Translations under genes and position numbers: made by a program
Assembly: GCA_900313185.1 (NCBI GenBank)
Contig: OMQI01000024.1
Span: 1 to 19,657 of the forward strand
Length of the DNA stretch: 19,657 bases
Direction: 5' to 3'
DNA from: an uncultured Rhodospirillaceae bacterium
GTDB lineage: Bacteria; Pseudomonadota; Alphaproteobacteria; RF32; CAG-239
Shown: piece by piece, positions 14,821 to 19,657 of the stretch
How positions within the stretch are numbered: position 1 is the first letter of the stretch
How the letters are laid out: the number at the start of each line of letters is the position of its first letter
Notes under the pieces: generated by a model
Databases searched by the model: none
Told to the model about the DNA's origin: nothing
The model's input: the letters and a program-made list of their open reading frames with translations, nothing else

Positions 14821-15651
14821 TTATTTAGATTCTATTTTTTTACCTTCCAAATCGAACTTTTCAATTTTGGCATTGTCGTTAAGTTCTTTAACAACTTCGG
14901 CAACAGCTTTTTGAGAAAGGCTCATTTTGATTTGATTTTCAATGGCTTCCAGCGGTTGCGGTTTGGTTTCTCTAACGTCTTCAACCAAAATTACGTGGTA
15001 GCCGAATTGGGTTTTAACCGGTTCTTTGGAATAAGTATTCGGTTCCATAGCCATAGCAGCCTGTGAAAATTCCGGTACCATAACTTCAGCGGTAAAGTAA
15101 CCTAAATCAGCCTGATCTTTGGAATATTTTTTAGCCAAATCATCGAAAGAGGCTTTTTTAGCATCCAGTTGAGCGATAATATCTTTAGCCAAATCTTCTT
15201 CTTCAACCAAAATGTGCTTTGCTTTAACTTCTTTTTCCGGTTTGAAATTAGCTAAGTATTCATCATAAACTTCTTTGATTTTGGCATCGGTAACTTTTGC
15301 CTCAACCTGTTTTTCAAGATAAACCTGACGAGCAACTTCATCTTGAATATCGGCTAATTGTTTTTGATATTCCGGAGTAGCTTGAATATTGGCTTTTGTG
15401 GCAGCCTGTAAAGCTAATTTGCTGTTAACCATAATATCCAAAGCTTGTGCATAAAATTCTTCAAAAGAAGCCTGAGCCTTGATCTGCGGATTTTGCTCAT
15501 AAGCCTCTTTCATTTCGGCAATAGTGATTTTCTCGCCGTTAACTACAGCGGCAACACCATTATTCTTTTCGGCATAAACTTTGTAAGTAAAAGCACCGGC
15601 GACCAAAACAACAACAACGGCCGTTGCGGCAAGTATGTATTTTTTTTGCAT
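14821..15651 (-). CDS. Membrane-anchored parvulin-type peptidyl-prolyl isomerase / foldase
   Basis: 276 residues. Residues 5-22 form a hydrophobic export signal or anchor with no clear cleavage site (YILAATAVVVVLVAGAFTY). Residues 30-140 form the helical SurA/PrsA-like chaperone region, starting VAAVVNGEKITIAEM. The parvulin domain follows at about 143-228: AKHILVEEE with His146, FDDLAKKYSKD, LGYF, MVPEFSQAA, and QFGYHVILVED with the second conserved His. The protein probably acts in the periplasm on newly exported proteins, and its position divergent from secA fits this. The ATG has AAGGAG upstream and a good promoter. PrsA, PpiD N-terminal and SurA-like labels are alternatives; the size and single parvulin domain fit a PrsA/PpiC-like foldase best. 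Confidence 0.88.
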   Translation of the reverse strand: MQKKYILAATAVVVVLVAGAFTYKVYAEKNNGVAAVVNGEKITIAEMKEAYEQNPQIKAQASFEEFYAQALDIMVNSKLALQAATKANIQATPEYQKQLADIQDEVARQVYLEKQVEAKVTDAKIKEVYDEYLANFKPEKEVKAKHILVEEEDLAKDIIAQLDAKKASFDDLAKKYSKDQADLGYFTAEVMVPEFSQAAMAMEPNTYSKEPVKTQFGYHVILVEDVRETKPQPLEAIENQIKMSLSQKAVAEVVKELNDNAKIEKFDLEGKKIESK

Positions 15652-15685
15652 TAAAATTTCTCCTTAAAATGAATAAATCGTGCCT

Positions 15686-15713
15686 ATCATATCTTTTTTA
15701 TTTTAAATTTCAA
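15686..15713 (-). promoter_or_regulatory. Promoter of the parvulin foldase gene
   Basis: Minus-strand TTGAAA (15708-15713), 16 bases, TATGAT (15686-15691), each five of six to consensus. A start near 15679 gives a leader of about 28 bases containing AAGGAG. Confidence 0.55.
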
Positions 15714-15741
15714 TATAAGTTTATAACTTTTGCTCAAAGTA

Positions 15742-15771
15742 TTGACTTTATTGTTTATTCAAACTAATTAT
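15742..15771 (+). promoter_or_regulatory. Possible secA promoter
   Basis: TTGACT (15742-15747) is followed after 18 bases by AATTAT (15766-15771), a weak -10. TATAAA at 15772-15777 is better in sequence but 24 bases from the -35. The region between the divergent genes holds nothing else recognisable. Confidence 0.33.
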
Positions 15772-15800
15772 TATAAAATGTAATAAAATAGGAAATACAA

Positions 15801-18482
15801 ATGTTAGGACAAATAGCAAGAAAAATTTTTGGCAGTGCCAACGATCGTTTTGTAAAAAAACAATATAAAATAGTTAATCAAATCAATGCATTAGAACCGG
15901 ATTTTATAAAACTTTCCGACGAAGAACTCAAAGCAAAGACTGATGAGTTTCGCAACCGTTTGAAAAATGGCGAAACATTAGATGATATTTTGCCGGAGGC
16001 TTTTGCCACCGTCAGAGAGGCAGCAAAGCGTGTTATGGGACAACGTCATTATGATGTTCAGCTTATCGGCGGTATAGTTTTACATAAAGGTATGATTGCC
16101 GAAATGAAAACCGGTGAAGGTAAAACATTGGTTGCGACATTGGCTGCATATTTAAATGCTATTGAAGGAAAAGGTGTTCATGTAGTTACGGTTAACGATT
16201 ATTTGGCCAAACGTGATGCCGAGTGGATGGGGCAGATTTATCGTTTCTTGGGCTTGACCGTAGATTATATTGTTCACGGCAAAAATGATAACGAGCGCCG
16301 TATGGCTTATGCTTCCGATATTGTTTACGGCACCAATAACGAATTGGGTTTTGACTATTTGCGTGATAATATGAAATTCAGCCTCTATGAAAGAGTTCAG
16401 CGTGATTTCAATTTTGCTATTGTCGATGAGGTGGATTCCATTTTGATTGATGAAGCCAGAACCCCGCTTATTATTTCCGGTGAAGCGGAAGATTCGTCGG
16501 CAACTTATGTTACGGTTTCCAAACTTGTTCCTAACTTGAAAGAAACCGATTATGAAAAAGACGAAAAGCAAAAGAATATTACCTTGACTGAAGCCGGTAT
16601 GGAACATATGGAACAGCTTTTGCGTGAAGCCGGATTGATTAAGGAAGGTTCTTTGTATGATATAGGCAATGTAAATCTGGTTCAACACGTCAATAATGCC
16701 CTACGTGCTCATAAAATGTTCCAACGTGATGTTGATTATATTGTCAAAGACGGCAAAGTGGTGATAGTTGATGAATTTACCGGACGTATTATGGAAGGAC
16801 GTCGTTTCAGCGACGGTTTACATCAAGCATTAGAAGCTAAAGAAGGCGTAGAAATTCAATCGGAGAATCAAACGCTTGCTTCGATTACTTTCCAAAATTA
16901 TTTCCGTTTGTATCCGAAATTAGCCGGTATGACCGGAACGGCAATGACCGAAGAAAACGAATTTTGCGATATTTATAATTTGGTATGCGTGGAAATTCCT
17001 ACCAATAAACCGGTAAAAAGAGAAGATTTGCAAGACGAAATTTATCGTACGGCTAACGAAAAATACAGAGCCATTATCAATACGATTATAGATAGCCATA
17101 AAAGAGGACAACCGGTTTTGGTCGGCACGACTTCGGTGGAAAAATCTGAAATTGTGGCCGAACTGTTGCATCAAGCGGCCCCGGATATAGATTTTGAAGT
17201 TTTGAATGCTCGTCATCACGAGCGTGAAGCGGCAATTGTTGCGCAAGCAGGTGTTTCAGGGGCGATAACCATTGCTACTAATATGGCCGGACGTGGAACC
17301 GATATTCAGCTTGGCGGTAATCCTGATATGAAATTAAAAGAAAAATTAACCGGAGAAGAGACGCCGGAACAGATTGCCGAACTCAAAAAAGAAATTGAGG
17401 CCGAGGTTGCGGCAGATAAAGAAAAAGTTTTGGCGGCCGGCGGCTTGTATATCGTCGGCACCGAGCGTCACGAAAGCCGTCGTATTGATAACCAATTGCG
17501 AGGACGTTCAGGACGTCAGGGAGATCCGGGAACTTCTAAGTTTTTCCTATCTATGGAAGATGATTTGATGCGTATTTTCGGTTCCGAAAAAATGTCTAAT
17601 GTTTTGCAACGCTTAGGGTTGCCGGAAGGTGAAGCTTTAGTTCATCCGTGGATAAGCAAGGCTTTGGAAAAAGCGCAAAAGAAGGTTGAAGAGCGTAACT
17701 TTGATATTCGTAAAGACTTGTTAAAGTATGATAACGTAATGAACGAACAGCGTAAAATTATTTATGCGGAGCGTCGGGATATTATGGAGCAGGAAGATGT
17801 TTCCGATACCATAAAGGAGATGCGTGATGAGTATTTAAGCTCGATAATCAACGCTCACGTTCCGTATGGTACTTCTCCGGAAGAATGGAATAAGGATGGC
17901 TTGAAACAAGATATTTTGGCAGCTACCTCATTCAGTATGCCGATAGAAAATTGGTGTAATAATCCGGATATTGACAGCGAAAAAATGAGAGAAACCATTT
18001 TAAGCGAAGTTGATAATCGTTTGGCAGAACGTGAACAAACATTGCCGCCGGAAGCGGTTAAAATGGTTCAAAAAAGCATTTTATTGCAAGTTTTAGACCA
18101 GTTATGGAAGGATCATATTGCATCGCTTGATTTAATGCGTCATACTATTGTTTTGCGGGCGTACGGACAGAAAGATCCGCTTAATGAATACAAGAAAGAA
18201 GCATTTAATATGTTTTCAAATTTATTAGATACTTTAAAAGAGCGTGTTTCTGTGGTAATATGCCATACTGTAATTCAAACCGATTCGCAACAACGTATGG
18301 AACAAGCGATGGAAAAGGAACAAAATCGCAAGATGTCGGCGGTACACGATGGAGCCGTTACCAGTGATGAACCTATGGAAAAGCTCGATAAGAAAATGTT
18401 TGCCGGAGTTGGTCGAAATGATCCTTGTCCGTGCGGAAGCGGTAAAAAATTTAAGCATTGCCACGGGCGCATAGCTATCTAG
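15801..18482 (+). CDS. secA: Preprotein translocase ATPase SecA
   Basis: 893 residues, standard size. SecA is the ATP-driven motor that pushes preproteins through SecYEG. Walker A is MKTGEGKT at 102-109 and Walker B has Asp209-Glu210 (VDEVDSILIDEA), the same numbers as in E. coli. The preprotein-crosslinking region follows, then the second nucleotide fold with GTTSVEKSE, ATNMAGRGTDI and QLRGRSGRQGDPG, then the helical scaffold and wing. The C-terminus has the zinc motif CPCGSGKKFKHCHG (Cys876, Cys878, Cys887, His888), which binds SecB and lipid; this fits with a SecB being present. The ATG has a modest TAGGAA site. No SecM-like arrest gene precedes it. Its TAG stop overlaps the AGGAGG of the next gene. 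Confidence 0.97.
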   Translation: MLGQIARKIFGSANDRFVKKQYKIVNQINALEPDFIKLSDEELKAKTDEFRNRLKNGETLDDILPEAFATVREAAKRVMGQRHYDVQLIGGIVLHKGMIAEMKTGEGKTLVATLAAYLNAIEGKGVHVVTVNDYLAKRDAEWMGQIYRFLGLTVDYIVHGKNDNERRMAYASDIVYGTNNELGFDYLRDNMKFSLYERVQRDFNFAIVDEVDSILIDEARTPLIISGEAEDSSATYVTVSKLVPNLKETDYEKDEKQKNITLTEAGMEHMEQLLREAGLIKEGSLYDIGNVNLVQHVNNALRAHKMFQRDVDYIVKDGKVVIVDEFTGRIMEGRRFSDGLHQALEAKEGVEIQSENQTLASITFQNYFRLYPKLAGMTGTAMTEENEFCDIYNLVCVEIPTNKPVKREDLQDEIYRTANEKYRAIINTIIDSHKRGQPVLVGTTSVEKSEIVAELLHQAAPDIDFEVLNARHHEREAAIVAQAGVSGAITIATNMAGRGTDIQLGGNPDMKLKEKLTGEETPEQIAELKKEIEAEVAADKEKVLAAGGLYIVGTERHESRRIDNQLRGRSGRQGDPGTSKFFLSMEDDLMRIFGSEKMSNVLQRLGLPEGEALVHPWISKALEKAQKKVEERNFDIRKDLLKYDNVMNEQRKIIYAERRDIMEQEDVSDTIKEMRDEYLSSIINAHVPYGTSPEEWNKDGLKQDILAATSFSMPIENWCNNPDIDSEKMRETILSEVDNRLAEREQTLPPEAVKMVQKSILLQVLDQLWKDHIASLDLMRHTIVLRAYGQKDPLNEYKKEAFNMFSNLLDTLKERVSVVICHTVIQTDSQQRMEQAMEKEQNRKMSAVHDGAVTSDEPMEKLDKKMFAGVGRNDPCPCGSGKKFKHCHGRIAI

Positions 18483-18491
18483 GAGGTTATA

Positions 18492-19253
18492 ATGTACAAC
18501 AAATATAAAGAGCCGGAAACATTTTGGGAAAAATTTGAGGAGTTTTACAATTATAATCAAAAGCGTTTATCCAGACTCTTTAAGATTGTTGCATTTTGTC
18601 TTATTTTTATAATCGGTTTTAAGGTTGTGAACTTGGCTACCTATAACTACAAGCTCAATAAGGACGTTAATGCTGCGGTTACCGAGATAACATCAATGAT
18701 AAGAAATATCAGAACTTTATATGCCACTCACGGTCAGGATGTAAACAATATATCTGAATTGTTGGTGCAATCCGGAGCAGTTCCCAAGTCTTCGGTCGGT
18801 GATGTGGGCATAAAGAACATTTTAGGCGGGAAAATTGTAATAATTTCCAAAATCAGAAAAAATAAAAAACCGACGGAGAGCGAAAAGTCATCGTTTGTGT
18901 TGGCGTATCAAGGGTTACCGCACGGTGTTTGCGTAAAGTTAGCCGGTTTGGATTGGGGAAATTCCAAAAGCGGTTTGATGGCAGAGGCAATCGGCTATGT
19001 TGATGAGGACGGCAAAGATACCGCTATATCAGATATTGAAAACATTGAGGGTCAAGAAGTTGCGGTTGTCGGAAAGGACGGTAAAATCCGCTATACCGAG
19101 ATAAAAAAGCGTAAGATGTATACGGTAGCCAAGCCGGATGACAGCCTTACACAGTATCCGATACCAGAGAGTGCGGCCATTTTAGGCTGTGCCTGCGGAA
19201 AAATGAATGTATGTTCGTTAGTTTTACGTTATTCCATTTATCCGGAACGTTAA
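18492..19253 (+). CDS. Membrane-anchored protein with PilS/TcpA-like pilin domain, coupled to secA
   Basis: 253 residues. Residues 1-29 are a charged aromatic cytoplasmic segment and 30-48 a membrane helix (FKIVAFCLIFIIGFKVV), with the rest outside. After the helix, the pattern resembles type IVb/PilS-like major pilins: ITSMIRNIRTLYATHGQ helix, LLVQSGAVPKSSV, NILGGKIVI, then FVLAYQGLPHGVCVKL. The usual Gly-Phe cleavage site with Glu at position 5 is missing, so it may be a minor or non-assembling pilin relative rather than a processed subunit. The C-terminus is Cys-rich (ILGCACGKMNVCSLV). AGGAGG overlaps the secA stop and the gap is 9 bases, so co-translation with secA is likely. The domain call is by recognition of pattern only. 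Confidence 0.6.
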   Translation: MYNKYKEPETFWEKFEEFYNYNQKRLSRLFKIVAFCLIFIIGFKVVNLATYNYKLNKDVNAAVTEITSMIRNIRTLYATHGQDVNNISELLVQSGAVPKSSVGDVGIKNILGGKIVIISKIRKNKKPTESEKSSFVLAYQGLPHGVCVKLAGLDWGNSKSGLMAEAIGYVDEDGKDTAISDIENIEGQEVAVVGKDGKIRYTEIKKRKMYTVAKPDDSLTQYPIPESAAILGCACGKMNVCSLVLRYSIYPER

Positions 19254-19306
19254 AATTTAAATTTTCAAGCTAAAAAATAGAATTTATTGATGTGAAATTT
19301 TGTATT

Positions 19307-19327
19307 AAAAAGTTCACAAAAAGTTCA
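19307..19327 (+). repeat. Direct repeat AAAAAGTTCA, 11-bp period, upstream of the Cys-rich secreted protein gene
   Basis: AAAAAGTTCA occurs at 19307-19316 and again at 19318-19327, one helical turn apart. The 137-base gap it lies in (19254-19390) is otherwise AT-rich with no convincing terminator after the pilin-like gene; -10-like TACTAT (19351) and TATATA (19364) follow. Repeats in phase could be a regulator site or chance in AT-rich DNA. Confidence 0.4.
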
Positions 19328-19390
19328 TATTTCTTTTTAAAAAAATGTGTTACTATTAAAGCGTATATAACATCTGATTAGGAGGATACT

Positions 19391-19657
19391 ATGTATAATA
19401 CATATAAAATCCCCTTTGTGAGAACACTCTTCCGATACTTTATCGGAGGGGTGACTGCGTGTACATTATTGTGTGCGGCAGTTTTATTTTCGACAAGGGA
19501 TGTCTCTGCGAAAGTTTGTTTCTTACCGGGAGGAAAATGTCCTGGTGATGCAATGATGAACAACGTAAGGGCAGTCCAAGGCGCTCAATGCCTTGGTTAT
19601 ACACTGACACAAATCAAGTGTAAAGATCAAGCTTGTGAAGAAGGGTGGATTTGCGAA
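19391..19657 (+). CDS. Start of a Cys-rich secreted protein, cut by window edge
   Basis: 89 codons are visible with no stop. The ATG has a perfect AGGAGG 6 bases upstream. Residues 17-34 are hydrophobic and the signal ends VSA at 40, predicting cleavage before Lys41. The visible mature part has Cys at 43, 50, 67, 77, 82 and 88 in 49 residues, with CLGYTLTQIKC and CEEGWIC, like a disulfide-rich secreted repeat. The start MYNTYKIP resembles the start MYNKYKEP of the preceding pilin-like protein. Family unknown; the rest lies outside the window. Confidence 0.75.
   Translation, partial: MYNTYKIPFVRTLFRYFIGGVTACTLLCAAVLFSTRDVSAKVCFLPGGKCPGDAMMNNVRAVQGAQCLGYTLTQIKCKDQACEEGWICE

Noticed and set aside
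16152..16688. Minus-strand open frame of 178 codons inside secA
   Set aside because: secA is unambiguous here; the opposite frame has no recognisable domain and is a codon-bias shadow.

Overview
The window is AT-rich chromosomal DNA from a Gram-negative bacterium, most likely an uncultured, possibly host-associated alphaproteobacterium (inference). The basis is gene content and order. mltA and a Tim44/TimA-like gene are divergent from secB, a CarD/CdnL-type regulator is present, and a parvulin foldase gene is divergent from secA. The DNA resembles a streamlined chromosome with short intergenic gaps; no tRNA, rRNA, insertion sequence, CRISPR array or phage gene was seen. No gap without a gene exceeds 300 bases.

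Layout. Positions 1-1515 (minus) hold the 3'-truncated mltA lipoprotein gene and the Tim44-like gene that overlaps its start. Positions 1644-3228 (plus) hold secB, trmL and a CarD-family regulator, closed by a strong hairpin terminator. Positions 3284-9994 (minus) are one giant autotransporter gene: signal peptide, ankyrin-like module, a second hydrophobic segment with poly-Gly, a long beta-helix passenger and a C-terminal barrel. Positions 10105-10747 (minus) are a two-gene heat-shock unit: an undescribed 45-residue Cys-containing protein followed by Hsp20, preceded by a hairpin that resembles a ROSE RNA thermometer. Then come an FAD-dependent oxidoreductase (10863-12413, minus), a zinc-ribbon membrane protein (12530-12925, plus) and a 596-residue Cys-rich LRR-like repeat protein (12926-14716, minus). 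The right side holds a membrane-anchored parvulin foldase (14821-15651, minus), divergent secA (15801-18482, plus), a pilin-like membrane protein tightly coupled to secA, and the start of a Cys-rich secreted protein that runs off the window.

How it fits together. Much of the window concerns protein export and the envelope. SecB delivers unfolded preproteins to SecA, the parvulin helps them fold in the periplasm, and the autotransporter, lipoprotein MltA, pilin-like protein and Cys-rich secreted protein are plausible clients. The most novel-looking elements are the small Cys ORF plus candidate thermometer ahead of hsp20, the hybrid ankyrin/autotransporter architecture, and the 41-residue Cys-ladder repeat protein.
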